Assembly: GCF_900233005.1 (NCBI RefSeq)
Contig: NZ_LT960611.1
Location: 1,736,001 to 1,800,000, forward strand
DNA from: Vibrio tapetis subsp. tapetis
GTDB lineage: Bacteria; Pseudomonadota; Gammaproteobacteria; Enterobacterales; Vibrionaceae
Length of the DNA stretch: 64,000 bases
Reading direction: 5' to 3'
In this document: positions 22,131 through 31,298 of the stretch, in pieces
Layout of the letters: each line of letters opens with the position of its first letter
How positions within the stretch are numbered: position 1 is the stretch's first letter
Position numbers and translations under genes: made by a program
Notes under the pieces: generated by a model
Told to the model about the DNA's origin: nothing
The model's database searches: none
The model's input: the letters and a program-made list of their open reading frames with translations, nothing else

Positions 22131-23396
22131 TATTAGATTAATTGCCCGTTTCTTAATGACCAGTGATGCGTTGTTATCTGCATTGTCAGAATTTCCACAG
22201 TTACCGCACACAAATAGTTCTTGTGAGTCTCGGTTGTCGGGGTGAGTGTGACCGCACTTGGCGCACTCCTGACTGGTGTAGGCTGGATTTACTTTGAATA
22301 CGGCTTTTCCTGCTTGGTAAGCCTTGTATTTGGTGTACGTTTCTATGATGTGCCAACCAACGTTTAAGATGGACTTGTTTAGCCCTGCCTTTTGCTTGGC
22401 TCTGTTTGACACATATCGGCCTTGTTCGTCCTGCTTTGCCTTTGGCTTGCGCGTCATACTTGAGGTTCGTAAAGCCTCGAACACAATAACCTTTGCTTTG
22501 CTATCGACAAGCTCGCGGCTTGTCTTGTGGGCGAAATCGTTACGGATATTCGCCTTTTTAGCGTGGTGCGTAGCAATGCGGTACTTGGTTTTATTTCTGC
22601 GATTTGAGCCTTTAGTTTGACGCGCCAATTTGCGTTGTAATCGCTTAATGTAGCGATCAGCTTTGGTCATGTTCTTTTTCTGGTTATCGCCTTCTTCGTC
22701 AGAAAAGTCGAACGTCATAGAGCCAGCGTGTACAGGGATAGCCACACCACGGTCTACGCCAATGGTGTGTTCTTCCAGATATTCTTTTGTTGAGCCTTGC
22801 AGGAATGCTAAGTGTTCAGCATTGCTAGGTAGCTCTGACTCATCCTTGCCGTTCCCATAGCAGAAAGACACATAATATTGACCACGCTCTTTGCGCACAT
22901 AAAGCGAGTTTGGGATCTCGAACTTACTATGAGCCTTAAAAGATAAGTAACCAATATTATTGGTCTTCGTACCGATAAATAGGCGTAAATTGCCATCTTC
23001 GCAACGGTCGAAGCGGAACACTTCACGAGTAAGGTAGATACTTCCGCGATCAGTCTTAGGTTTGCGCTTAGGTCTCCCACACGCGCCTTTCATGAACTTT
23101 TGGTAAGTCTGATACCAGTTAACAGCACTGTTGCGGATTATCTGGCTAGGACACTGATAGAGCCAAGGTGATAGCTCTTTAGATTTGAACTGCGATGCTT
23201 TCTGATCAATAGGGGCATAAGTGCCAATTGGATAATACTTACGCGCAAAAGTACGGTAATACCTTTCTTCATCGACTTTGGCATTCCAAATACTACGCGC
23301 ACAGCCCATCCACTGGCTTAGTACCAGTTTTTGATTTGGTGTAGGGTTAGCGCGTAGCTTGATGCCAGTTAGCATGATAGTTCCATTGGTTGTCAT
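21984..23396 (-). CDS. tnpB: TnpB, RNA-guided nuclease of IS605-type element
   Basis: A 470-residue protein with the N-terminal HTH_OrfB region (LTGIKLRANPTPNQKLVLSQ), a split RuvC fold with Asp215 (TIGVDRGVAIPV), Glu307 (VIVFEALRTSS) and Asp407 (NADNNAS), and a zinc ribbon Cys378-x2-Cys381...Cys397-x2-Cys400. All catalytic residues are present, so the protein looks active. The tail is Lys/Arg/Ser-rich. The start could also be Met8 (23375). TnpB nucleases cleave the empty donor site using an RNA from RE and so help retain the element. Confidence 0.93.
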   Translation of the reverse strand: MTTNGTIMLTGIKLRANPTPNQKLVLSQWMGCARSIWNAKVDEERYYRTFARKYYPIGTYAPIDQKASQFKSKELSPWLYQCPSQIIRNSAVNWYQTYQKFMKGACGRPKRKPKTDRGSIYLTREVFRFDRCEDGNLRLFIGTKTNNIGYLSFKAHSKFEIPNSLYVRKERGQYYVSFCYGNGKDESELPSNAEHLAFLQGSTKEYLEEHTIGVDRGVAIPVHAGSMTFDFSDEEGDNQKKNMTKADRYIKRLQRKLARQTKGSNRRNKTKYRIATHHAKKANIRNDFAHKTSRELVDSKAKVIVFEALRTSSMTRKPKAKQDEQGRYVSNRAKQKAGLNKSILNVGWHIIETYTKYKAYQAGKAVFKVNPAYTSQECAKCGHTHPDNRDSQELFVCGNCGNSDNADNNASLVIKKRAINLILDTGTVLSGDGVLRTKSDSGRGGNRKTSRAKSSTSGVQRSVKKEKLAA

Positions 23397-23452
23397 TCGC
23401 AGCGAATATTATTACACTTAATGGTAAATTGTCAATCAAGTCTATGGTTAAT

Positions 23453-23908
23453 ATGTACGAATGGAGAACAGGCAGAAGCTGCCTTTTTAAGAACAATGCG
23501 CACCTAGTCTTTGTTACTAAATATCGTAGAGGTGTTTTCACCAAAGAGATGTTGGATAGAACCAAAGAAATAATGAAGGAAACGTGTAAGCAAATGGATT
23601 GTGAACTATTAGAGTTCGGTGGTGAACATGATCACGTTCACTTGATGGTGTCTATTCACCCGAAGGTAGCTGTATCGAACTTGGTTGGTAAGCTGAAAGG
23701 GAAATCGTCATACATGCTAAGGCGCGAGTATTGGGAGCGCATAAAGACAATGCTTTGGGGTAATCACTTTTGGTCGCCTAGCTATTGTGTTGTGTCATGT
23801 GGTGGTGCGAGTTTGGACGTTGTTAAACAGTACATCGAAAACCAAAGTACACCACCAAGTGAAAGCGCCGTAAAAACGTCACGCGCTTTAAGTCAGAGAA
23901 AAGACTAG
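23453..23908 (+). CDS. tnpA: TnpA, Y1 HUH transposase of IS605-type element
   Basis: About 151 residues from MYEWRTGRSCLFKNNAHLVF; the longer frame from TTG at 23390 is less likely, and ATG 23444 is an alternative. It has the HUH motif in GGEHDHVHLMVS and the catalytic tyrosine in DVVKQYIENQ. It acts as a dimer on single-stranded DNA and recognises the terminal hairpins. The final residues after the tyrosine helix are short and polar, normal for the family. Confidence 0.93.
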   Translation: MYEWRTGRSCLFKNNAHLVFVTKYRRGVFTKEMLDRTKEIMKETCKQMDCELLEFGGEHDHVHLMVSIHPKVAVSNLVGKLKGKSSYMLRREYWERIKTMLWGNHFWSPSYCVVSCGGASLDVVKQYIENQSTPPSESAVKTSRALSQRKD

Positions 23909-23923
23909 TTACCTCTTGCTTGA

Positions 23924-23943
23924 CTCGCCCTTAAAAGGGCGAG
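23924..23943. repeat. Left-end subterminal hairpin of the IS605-type element
   Basis: Perfect arms CTCGCCC and GGGCGAG with a 6-base loop, about 15 bases inside the junction with the chemoreceptor 5' fragment. Its outer arm starts with the same CTCGC as the RE hairpin. Confidence 0.75.
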
Positions 23944-25478
23944 ATTGCGCAAGCATAATGTTCAATAACGGCTTGACCTTGTTTTGCAGAAGCCTCGGCT
24001 TCATTCGCAGCACTTACCGCGATGTCTGCATTTTGAACAACAAGCCCGGCCGTTTGAGTCAACTCTTCACTGGCTGTTGCGACGAGATCCACTTCTTTAA
24101 ATTGATCTTCACTGCTTTGATGAGTCGCACCTGCCGCATCTCCAGCTTGGACGCTGGTATTGGCAATATCGTGTGAAGTTGCCACCACCTCTCTGATAGT
24201 AAGCTGAAGTTTTTCCAGAAACTGGTTAAACCCGAGAGCAAGCTGACCGATCTCGTCGGTAGAATTTACTGTGAGCCGTTGAGTCAAGTCCCCCTCTCCT
24301 GAAGCAATGTCTTGCAGGCGAGCGACGACTTCCTTGATAGGTTTCACCAAGCTAAATGACATAATAGCGATTAAGACCAAACCGATAATGACCAAAACAG
24401 TGCCAACCATCAATTCTTGCCATACACCGCCATCGACCAAATCAGAAATGACGGCATCAAGATTAATTGCATCGGCCAGGACACTGTCACGAGGTGCTTC
24501 TAAGATCACCCCCCACGTTTGGTTTGCAACCATAATCGGTGCGAAAACAGAAAGCACGCTACCGTCTTGACTCCACTGAGTCATCACATCGTGCCCATAA
24601 AGGTACTCTGTGAGGGTGTCACTAGAGATATTGTTATTCTGATAAGGTTGCCCAATTGCAGCGGAAGGATTGTCTGAAGCGACCAAGCTTCCATCAAGGC
24701 TCATAATCGCAATACTGCCCGCCCCGTTAAACAGATTTTGGTCTGAGGCAATCACCGTATCAACAAGTTGATCCAGTGCGAGCTCTATCCCTAAAAACCC
24801 TATCGCTTCTCCTTCCAACATTAGAGGAACCGACAAAGAAACAAGCAAGGAGTTTCCCGTATTCGTTTGCACCACTCTCGGGGAGGTCACACAAGCACTT
24901 CCGGACAAAATCGGGCATGAAAATCGTTCGGCTTGCGAACCGTCAGCCAACGTTTCTTCCGTTAATACGGCACTTTGCTGTTCGCTTTCGTTGTCACTAG
25001 AGACCTGCCAATAACTGGCAAACCTTCCGGAATCATTCGACCCAACGTAATCTGCGCCATGGTAGTTATCATCTTCGCCGTCTAATTGATCGGGATTAAA
25101 CACCAGATAAGCACCTCGAACGGTAGGAAACTCTTTCACCACTCTGCGCATCATTTCATTAAGTGACGTACGAACTTCTTCACTGCCGGTAAAGTTCTCT
25201 TCGGCGTTTGCTTTCGTAAATAGCGCAGTTTCTGCCAGCATTTCTGCACGGTGGCGAGCTTCGTCTAAATACGTTTTAACTTCTGCTGCATTAATTTTTG
25301 CGATACCAATCAATATCTGCTGAGACTTATCGATAACCGAAGACGAACTATGTTCAATAATCACACGCTGATTAGATGTCGCGTTGTAGATCGAAAACCC
25401 GATAAGAAAACAAGATGTTAATACTAAGCATAGCCCAGCCAACAGGGTGATCTTCCAATAGACAGAAAGGGATCGCAT
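23944..25478 (-). pseudogene. Methyl-accepting chemotaxis protein with Cache-type sensor, 5' fragment
   Basis: Starts at 25478 (MRSLSVYWKITLLAGLCLVL). It has a TM segment, a large periplasmic Cache-like domain (about residues 40-345, with VRGAYLVFNPDQLDG and SLSVPLMLEGEAIGFLGIEL), a second TM (VLVIIGLVLIAIMSFSLV), HAMP (DIASGEGDLTQRL), then the signalling domain cut after QGQAVIE. Nine to ten foreign codons end the frame at 23931. Joined to the 21337-21947 fragment the receptor would be about 710 residues. The cut product keeps its sensor but lacks the CheA/CheW-binding tip. Confidence 0.9.
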
Positions 25479-25578
25479 AACCTACTTCTCCTTGTGTTTG
25501 CGATAAATGAAGCCATTCCAATGGCTTTTTTTAACAAGATTTTTACACTGCCAATTTATCAATAACAAACAATAAATA

Positions 25579-25646
25579 CTAGCCGTATAGGCATATTAAT
25601 AATCATCTACTCTCTCGAGAATAGTGGATATTTTCTATACGGCTAG
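25579..25646. repeat. 68-bp inverted-repeat structure
   Basis: Perfect 12-base arms CTAGCCGTATAG and CTATACGGCTAG around 44 bases that contain a smaller dyad over CTCTCTCGAGAATAG. It lies between the 3' end of the ABC operon and the chemoreceptor start. There is no T tract on either strand. It could be a long cruciform operator or a miniature mobile element. Confidence 0.6.
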
Positions 25647-25703
25647 GAGAAATAGCGTCAAATGACCCACTTGAAATGAAGGCGCTGAGTGACATCCCAT
25701 TTT

Positions 25704-26831
25704 TTAGAATAGCGATTGTTCACTATTCAGCTCAAATAAATGACACTTAGTCATATCAAATGTCAGTGCTTTCAGGTCATTTTGCCCAACATATTGATCG
25801 CTCTCAAATGGGATTCGAGCCGTTAGTTTCTCGCCACCTATCTTAAAGTAAAGGTAAAGCTCGTTACCCATAGACTCAACAGCATCGATATTTCGAATTT
25901 CTGTATTCTTTACTTCAGCCCCCTCTTTTAACTCAGTCATACTGATATGCTCTGGACGAATACCAAACCATACTTGGCTACCAATGCAGTGTTTAACCTT
26001 TTGCGCTTTCTCAATCGGAAGGATAACAATTGCCTCACCATCTAATTGAACGGCGATCTCACCATGATGCTCAATCAACTCTCCTTGAATAATATTCATA
26101 GCAGGTGATCCGATAAAACCCGCAACAAACTTATTCGCCGGCTTTAAATACAAATTCATTGGCGTGTCTACTTGCATAATTTGCCCATGATTCAGCACAC
26201 AAATACGATCGCCTAAGGTCATGGCTTCTACCTGATCGTGTGTCACGTAAATCATGGTTGCATTTTGGCCTTCGGCTTTGAGGTTCTGATGCAGTTGGGC
26301 AATGCTGACCCGAGTGGAGACTCGAAGCTTGGCATCTAAGTTTGATAGGGGTTCGTCGAATAAAAATACATCAGGTTTGCGCACCATCGCGCGACCTAGA
26401 GCAACACGCTGCCTCTGACCTCCAGACATTTCTCCGGGTTTACTGCGTAATAAATGCGAGATTTCTAGCGTGTCAGCCGCTTCTTGGATACGTTGCTCTA
26501 TGATATTTTTGTCTAATTTTAACTGTTTTAATCCAAAAGCCATGTTCTCATATACACTCATATGAGGATAAAGTGCATAATTTTGGAACACCATTGAAAT
26601 GCCACGATCTTTTGGCGGCAGGTCGTTCACGCGTTTGTCACCAATGTAGACATCCCCAGCCGAAATATCTTCAAGACCAGCAATCATCCGTAATGTTGTC
26701 GATTTCGCACACCCGGATGGGCCAACGAACACCATGAACTCACCTTCTTTAATGTTGAGGTCAACTCCGTGTACTGCTTTATAGCCATTTGGGTACACTT
26801 TCTCGATTTTCTGTAAGGTTACTTCTGCCAC
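25704..26831 (-). CDS. UgpC/MalK-type ABC transporter ATPase
   Basis: A 375-residue ATPase: Walker A GPSGCAKST, signature MSGGQRQRVALGRAMVR, Walker B DVFLFDEPLSNLDAKLR, and the C-terminal TOBE/MalK regulatory domain (ARIPFESDQYVG). It is the last gene of a block with two permeases, a binding protein, a PHP hydrolase and a HAD phosphatase. An oddity: the glycine before the Walker A lysine is alanine (codon GCG). The domain otherwise looks functional. MsmX/UgpC-type ATPases can serve several importers, so substrate comes from the binding protein. Confidence 0.9.
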   Translation of the reverse strand: MAEVTLQKIEKVYPNGYKAVHGVDLNIKEGEFMVFVGPSGCAKSTTLRMIAGLEDISAGDVYIGDKRVNDLPPKDRGISMVFQNYALYPHMSVYENMAFGLKQLKLDKNIIEQRIQEAADTLEISHLLRSKPGEMSGGQRQRVALGRAMVRKPDVFLFDEPLSNLDAKLRVSTRVSIAQLHQNLKAEGQNATMIYVTHDQVEAMTLGDRICVLNHGQIMQVDTPMNLYLKPANKFVAGFIGSPAMNIIQGELIEHHGEIAVQLDGEAIVILPIEKAQKVKHCIGSQVWFGIRPEHISMTELKEGAEVKNTEIRNIDAVESMGNELYLYFKIGGEKLTARIPFESDQYVGQNDLKALTFDMTKCHLFELNSEQSLF

Positions 26832-26835
26832 GGGA

Positions 26836-27561
26836 TTATCCTATTGAGTTGAAGACTAAATGGTCTAGGGTTAGGCTCGACACAGAGCTAAGCACGACGT
26901 CCGCGTGCGGTTTCAATTCATCGGCCGTTGCCGTTCCCGTTAAAACGCCAATTTTGTACGCTCCCGCATTATGACCAAATTCCATATCTGAAACGGTGTC
27001 ACCAAACATCACTATTTGTTTAGCGCATAGGTCGGTAGAGAGACAAAACGCTTCTAGTAGCGCCGGGTGTGGTTTCGGTTGGATATCACCATCTGAATAA
27101 CCAACGTAATCAAATAAGTCGAGTAACCCAGCTTGTTGAAGCGAATACAGCGTTGAATCTTTGGTATCAGCCGTTGCGACTCCTAAGTAATACCCCTTTT
27201 GCTTCAGCTCTATCAGCGTTTCTTTTACGCCGACAATTGCTTGAATAAGGTCTGGATTTTTCTCAACCTGTGTGTTGAATGCCGACTTGACTTGCTGAGA
27301 AAATAGAAGCGGAGAGACCTGAGGCTTTACTAACTCAAACCAAGCGTTAGCGGTATCTTCTACCGGATTTGCGGCCAACAAGCCGTGATTATCTACATAA
27401 TTGCCATGTACGCCAATCGCGACTAAAAGGTCTTCCACGCTGATTTTCGTGTTGTGCATGTCGCCTATATCTTGTGCTGCGCCTTTTGCCACCTCAAGCC
27501 ACATGGTATGGAACTCGAGCAAAGTGCCATCTTTATCAAACAGTAAGCCTTTAATATTCAT
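26836..27561 (-). CDS. HAD-family phosphatase (Gph-like)
   Basis: A 241-residue HAD hydrolase: motif I LLFDKDGTLLEF (nucleophile Asp9, acid Asp11), motif II in LGVATADTKDSTL, and motif III/IV IVMFGDTVSDMEFGHNAG. The cap is the small helical C1 type as in phosphoglycolate phosphatase. It sits four bases upstream of the ATPase and four bases downstream of the PHP gene, so it is co-translated with them. It probably removes phosphate from the imported or processed compound. The exact substrate is unknown. Confidence 0.85.
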   Translation of the reverse strand: MNIKGLLFDKDGTLLEFHTMWLEVAKGAAQDIGDMHNTKISVEDLLVAIGVHGNYVDNHGLLAANPVEDTANAWFELVKPQVSPLLFSQQVKSAFNTQVEKNPDLIQAIVGVKETLIELKQKGYYLGVATADTKDSTLYSLQQAGLLDLFDYVGYSDGDIQPKPHPALLEAFCLSTDLCAKQIVMFGDTVSDMEFGHNAGAYKIGVLTGTATADELKPHADVVLSSVSSLTLDHLVFNSIG

Positions 27562-27565
27562 TGTT

Positions 27566-29020
27566 CTAAATTGTCTCTACTAGTTCGCCCCATGTATCAC
27601 ACACGGGATGTGCAAAAATTGGGTTTTGAAGATTGAAAACTGGATTTATCATGCCTTCCAGTTCGCCTTTCATTTCTTGATGACCGATTAATTGGCCGCG
27701 ACGAATGTCAATGCGTACCCACTTCGCATCAGCTAAGTTAGTCGTAAACGTAATGTGTTCTTCCGATAATTGAATACGTTCGAGCACAACGCCATCAACC
27801 ACTCGTTCTGCATAAAATGGCTGGCTAACATTGCCCACATTGATCTGATGAACAACGTCACCCCCATCCACTCCTTGAGAAGGTAACAGCGCCCCTTTAT
27901 TGATGTTAAAGCCGAGTTGGCAGTGTCTTTCAAAATAGACATGCCCAGCCTTTAACCCTTCAACAATGCCCACACCTGACAAGTTATTTGCAAATACCCA
28001 AGTTAGCGGATCACCATACAATGACGGCTCTGTCGCATTTGGGTTTCTTTGATCGGGTTTCAAGTGCGAGTCACTGCCACCCACGCCTGCAATTTTATGG
28101 CCGTTATTCCACATTGCGCTTAATAGCACTAGCGCCTCTTCTGCCGCGCGTGAAGACGTAGACCAGGTTGGGTCACAAATGATTTCTAAGGTATTAATGC
28201 TGGCTAATTTCATGTCAGCATAATGCCAGTGCCACGGTTTCATCATGGCGTGATTAACGCAAAGATTAGCGCCAATTTGTTGCGCTATCTGACGCCCCTG
28301 CTCAATCAACTCTTTGCTTTTATAGTGATTTTTATTTACATCTAGTGCTCGGTCTGGGCCATGCAGATTAAAATGTCCTAGATCGGTCGTGACTTCATAT
28401 GCAGGTAAAAACAGACAAGTATCCGATTTGGGTAAACGAGGGTGAGCCAGGTTATGTTCTGTTAGAAACAAAAAATCGAGATTCTGACTTTCAGCAATGT
28501 CCGTCGCTTCTTCCAAGGTATTTGAGCCATCAGACAATAAAGTGTGAGCGTGTAAATCTCCACGATACCATTGAGCTTGATCCATCAAGTTTCGCTGCAT
28601 GTCAAAGTCAATCGAGCGATCACTATTCATACAGTTAACGGTTTCAATACTGAGGTCATAAGAATCCGTAGCGCTCTGAGTATCTGTTGCAAGCTGCACG
28701 TCTACCTGTATCTGGTAATCCATCGCCTTTTCGCGCCGAAACTCCCCTTCAAGATTAAAGATCTCAATTCGCCATTCCCCGAGGCTAAATTTCCCAGCAA
28801 TTCCACCTAGTGATGCGCTCTCAACACCAATAGACGTAACCGAAAGAGGTTTTTCAATGACAAAGCTCGTTCTCAGTTCTCCTTCTGGGTCGTAAAGATA
28901 CAAATACAAAAAAGCTTTCTTGAGAGTCTTAGCACGCACGCTAATACGACTGACCTCGTCGCTTAATGTGAACACATGCTGCTGATGACCAAAACAAACA
29001 CTATCTTCAAATACAAACAT
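27566..29020 (-). CDS. PHP-domain metallohydrolase (CehA/McbA-like)
   Basis: A 484-residue protein: an N-terminal beta-rich domain (about residues 1-145), then a PHP domain beginning WYRGDLHAHTLLSDGS with metal ligands in HAH, LTEHN, CVNHAMMKPWHWH and GGSDSH. PHP enzymes hydrolyse phosphoesters or related bonds with two or three metals. No signal peptide is seen, so it is cytoplasmic. Between an Ugp-like importer and a HAD phosphatase, a phosphodiesterase step on an imported compound is a reasonable guess. CehA/McbA members can also be carbamate hydrolases. Confidence 0.78.
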   Translation of the reverse strand: MFVFEDSVCFGHQQHVFTLSDEVSRISVRAKTLKKAFLYLYLYDPEGELRTSFVIEKPLSVTSIGVESASLGGIAGKFSLGEWRIEIFNLEGEFRREKAMDYQIQVDVQLATDTQSATDSYDLSIETVNCMNSDRSIDFDMQRNLMDQAQWYRGDLHAHTLLSDGSNTLEEATDIAESQNLDFLFLTEHNLAHPRLPKSDTCLFLPAYEVTTDLGHFNLHGPDRALDVNKNHYKSKELIEQGRQIAQQIGANLCVNHAMMKPWHWHYADMKLASINTLEIICDPTWSTSSRAAEEALVLLSAMWNNGHKIAGVGGSDSHLKPDQRNPNATEPSLYGDPLTWVFANNLSGVGIVEGLKAGHVYFERHCQLGFNINKGALLPSQGVDGGDVVHQINVGNVSQPFYAERVVDGVVLERIQLSEEHITFTTNLADAKWVRIDIRRGQLIGHQEMKGELEGMINPVFNLQNPIFAHPVCDTWGELVETI

Positions 29021-29030
29021 AGAAATTCCT

Positions 29031-29082
29031 AAAGCCCACCTTTAATGTGACGCAGACATCCAGACACAAAAAAGGTGGCTTT
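29031..29082 (-). other. Intercistronic stem between binding-protein and PHP genes
   Basis: Arms AAAGCCCACCTTT and AAAGGTGGCTTT pair over 12 positions with one bulge and enclose 27 bases. It lies just after the binding-protein stop. Such stems commonly protect the abundant binding-protein mRNA or partly end transcription. Confidence 0.5.
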
Positions 29083-29094
29083 GTTAAATACAAA

Positions 29095-30375
29095 TTAGCT
29101 ACGATTTACTCTATCTAACGCTCGTTGCGCTTTTTTAGCCGCTTGTCGAAGGGCTTTCTCAGCCGGAACATTCTGAATTTGAATTTGATCCGCTGCGACT
29201 TTAAGTGCGTCGTTTATTTTGCCGTTGGTTGGGTCAACAAAGTCTTTCGACATCGTTAAGCTTGCTTGTTTCATCGGCACCGTTGCTTGCGGATTTTTAG
29301 AGGTGAAATCTTGGTACGCTTCCACGTTTACAACACTTTGTCTTACCGGGATGTAACCTGTGAACATTGACCAAGCAGCGGTGTTTTTCGCATTGGTGTA
29401 GAACTCCATGAATTCAAACGCACCTTTGGAGGCTGCTTCATTGGTGCCAGTAGGCATGACAAAGATCTGCGCGCCGGCTTGTGCAGCCATTGGGTGGTTC
29501 CCCCAACCTGGTTGAGTCGTCGCAGCCAGCTGAGTAAAGTCGAGATCGCCTTGATCACCAGACGAACCGGTGTAACCCAAAGCGCGCCCTTTCACTACGT
29601 CATCAATCGTTTTGTACCAATATTCCCAACCTTGACCTCCATAATGAATACGCATGACTTGGTCATCGTGAATCCACTTTCTAAAGCTGTCCCATACTTC
29701 TACCCATTCTTTAGAATCGATGAGCACTGTTTTGCCGTCTTCGCTGATAACCTTAGCGCCATTAGAAAACGCTGCGTCCATCAAGTTATCTTTGCCCCAC
29801 ATTGGCTCCCAGCCATAAAACTCTGTGTTGCCTTTTTTGTCTTTTTTCACAACAGCCGCTGATACTTTAGCCACACCTTGCCATGTACTCAGGTCATTTT
29901 CTGTAAACCCATGCTCGGCAAGTACCTGCTTATTATAATAAAATACTTGTGTCGTACCGTAAGCGGGAAGTCCGTACACCATGCCGTCTTTTTCCGTCAC
30001 TTGAGCACGAAATGCAGGTAGGAAGTCTTCGAAATTAAACTCCGCATCCATATACGAGCGGAGATCTCTAACAAGACCACGGCCTGCCATTGCTTCGGCT
30101 TGTGAAGATCTCAGCAATACAAATTCTGGTGCGGTTTTAGATGCCATTCCGGCTTGGAGCTTTTGGAACGTTTCGGCATAATTACCTTGCAAGGCACCTT
30201 TGATAACATAGTCATCTTGAGTCGCATTAAACTCTTCAATCAACTGAGTCATCATTTGTTGAGGCTTAGTACCGCCTGAATACCAAAAATTCACTTCAAC
30301 TTTCGCCATAGCGTGTGTCGACATCGTAACGCCAGCTAATCCAGAACAAATTACTGCTAATGTTTTTAGGTTCAT
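29095..30375 (-). CDS. ABC transporter binding protein, UgpB/MalE type
   Basis: A 426-residue family 1 solute-binding protein. The signal peptide ends near MAKVE (STHAMAKVEVNFWYSGG). The pattern NFWYSGGTKPQQMMTQLIEE, NYAETFQKLQAGMASKTAPE and AWSMFTGYIPVRQS matches glycerol-3-phosphate (UgpB) and oligosaccharide binders. The start at 30375 is preferred to 30381 because of the AAGAG spacing. It overlaps the end of the permease gene region (TAATG). Confidence 0.87.
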   Translation of the reverse strand: MNLKTLAVICSGLAGVTMSTHAMAKVEVNFWYSGGTKPQQMMTQLIEEFNATQDDYVIKGALQGNYAETFQKLQAGMASKTAPEFVLLRSSQAEAMAGRGLVRDLRSYMDAEFNFEDFLPAFRAQVTEKDGMVYGLPAYGTTQVFYYNKQVLAEHGFTENDLSTWQGVAKVSAAVVKKDKKGNTEFYGWEPMWGKDNLMDAAFSNGAKVISEDGKTVLIDSKEWVEVWDSFRKWIHDDQVMRIHYGGQGWEYWYKTIDDVVKGRALGYTGSSGDQGDLDFTQLAATTQPGWGNHPMAAQAGAQIFVMPTGTNEAASKGAFEFMEFYTNAKNTAAWSMFTGYIPVRQSVVNVEAYQDFTSKNPQATVPMKQASLTMSKDFVDPTNGKINDALKVAADQIQIQNVPAEKALRQAAKKAQRALDRVNRS

Positions 30376-30380
30376 ATCCA

Positions 30381-31289
30381 TTACTCTTTAACACCGTTGT
30401 CAGCAATTCCTGACAAGATCGTTTTTTGACAAATGACAAATAAAATAAGAAGGGGTAATACTGCAATTGTGCTCGCCGCCATAATTTGCGACCAGTTCAA
30501 CCCATAATTTCCTTCCGCGATAAAATACTGTCGTATCCCTGTTGCTATTAAGTTCAAATCCGACGAGGTAATCACCAAGCTCGGCCACATGTAACTGTTG
30601 TAATTGGTAATAAAGGTGATTAAAAACAACGTTGCTAACGCCGCTTTACATTGTGGAAGAATAATTGCCCACAAAATTTTCACTTCTCCTGCACCATCTA
30701 TCCTCGCCGCTTCCACCAAAGAAGGATGAACTTTTAAAAACACCTGACGCAGGTAAAACACACCGAACACACTCGCCGCATTGGAGACCACCAAACCAGC
30801 ATGCGAATCCAGTAAGCCCAGCTTTGCCAAAGTGATGTATGAGGGAATATAAGTCACCGCTCCCGGCAACATGTAACACCCCATTACCACGAAATAAAGT
30901 AACGCCTTAGAGCGGAATTTAAGTTGCGTCAACGCATAGGCAAACATAGCTGAATTCACCATTACGACTATCGTCGTCGCCAATGCCACGGTAAAACTGT
31001 TGGCGATGTATAAACCAAATGGGGCACTTTGGAATGTGTCAATAAACGTTTCCCAACGAAACTGTTCTGGGATCAGGTTTAATGGGTTACTAAAGATTTC
31101 ATCGTTAGTCTTTAGTGAGCCTGAAAACATCCAAATAAACGGAAATATCATCACCAAGCCAATGGATGAGAGAAAACCGTGTTTTAAGATCCATTCTGGT
31201 TTTGGCAGCTTGAATTGGCTTAACGATACCGACACTGGTTTTACGCTCGTCGCACTAAACCTTTTGTTTCTGATTGTTTGTATGGTCAT
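30381..31289 (-). CDS. ABC transporter permease, UgpE/MalG type
   Basis: A 302-residue permease with about six TM segments and the EAA loop VEAARIDGAGEVKILWAIIL. It has a longer polar N-terminus (about 30 residues) than UgpE. It forms the membrane channel with the next permease. It is nine bases downstream of that gene. Confidence 0.9.
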   Translation of the reverse strand: MTIQTIRNKRFSATSVKPVSVSLSQFKLPKPEWILKHGFLSSIGLVMIFPFIWMFSGSLKTNDEIFSNPLNLIPEQFRWETFIDTFQSAPFGLYIANSFTVALATTIVVMVNSAMFAYALTQLKFRSKALLYFVVMGCYMLPGAVTYIPSYITLAKLGLLDSHAGLVVSNAASVFGVFYLRQVFLKVHPSLVEAARIDGAGEVKILWAIILPQCKAALATLFLITFITNYNSYMWPSLVITSSDLNLIATGIRQYFIAEGNYGLNWSQIMAASTIAVLPLLILFVICQKTILSGIADNGVKE

Positions 31290-31298
31290 GATCTTTCC

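Larger units (their letters stand above)
21945..23960. mobile_element. IS200/IS605-family insertion sequence (divergent tnpA and tnpB)
   Basis: About 2.0 kb holding a Y1 HUH transposase (forward) and a TnpB nuclease (reverse) in divergent arrangement, with subterminal hairpins at both ends (21948-21967 and 23924-23943) and no long terminal inverted repeats or target duplication, as expected for this family. It lies inside a chemoreceptor gene. The exact ends cannot be fixed without an empty site; the boundaries given are good to about 10 bases. By gene polarity the tnpA side (about 23950) is LE and the tnpB side (about 21945) is RE. Confidence 0.9.

Noticed and set aside
23390..23452. TTG start for the IS605-type TnpA
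   Set aside because: The extra 21 residues are not typical of the family and overlap the tnpB start. ATG 23453 or 23444 gives the usual N-terminus.
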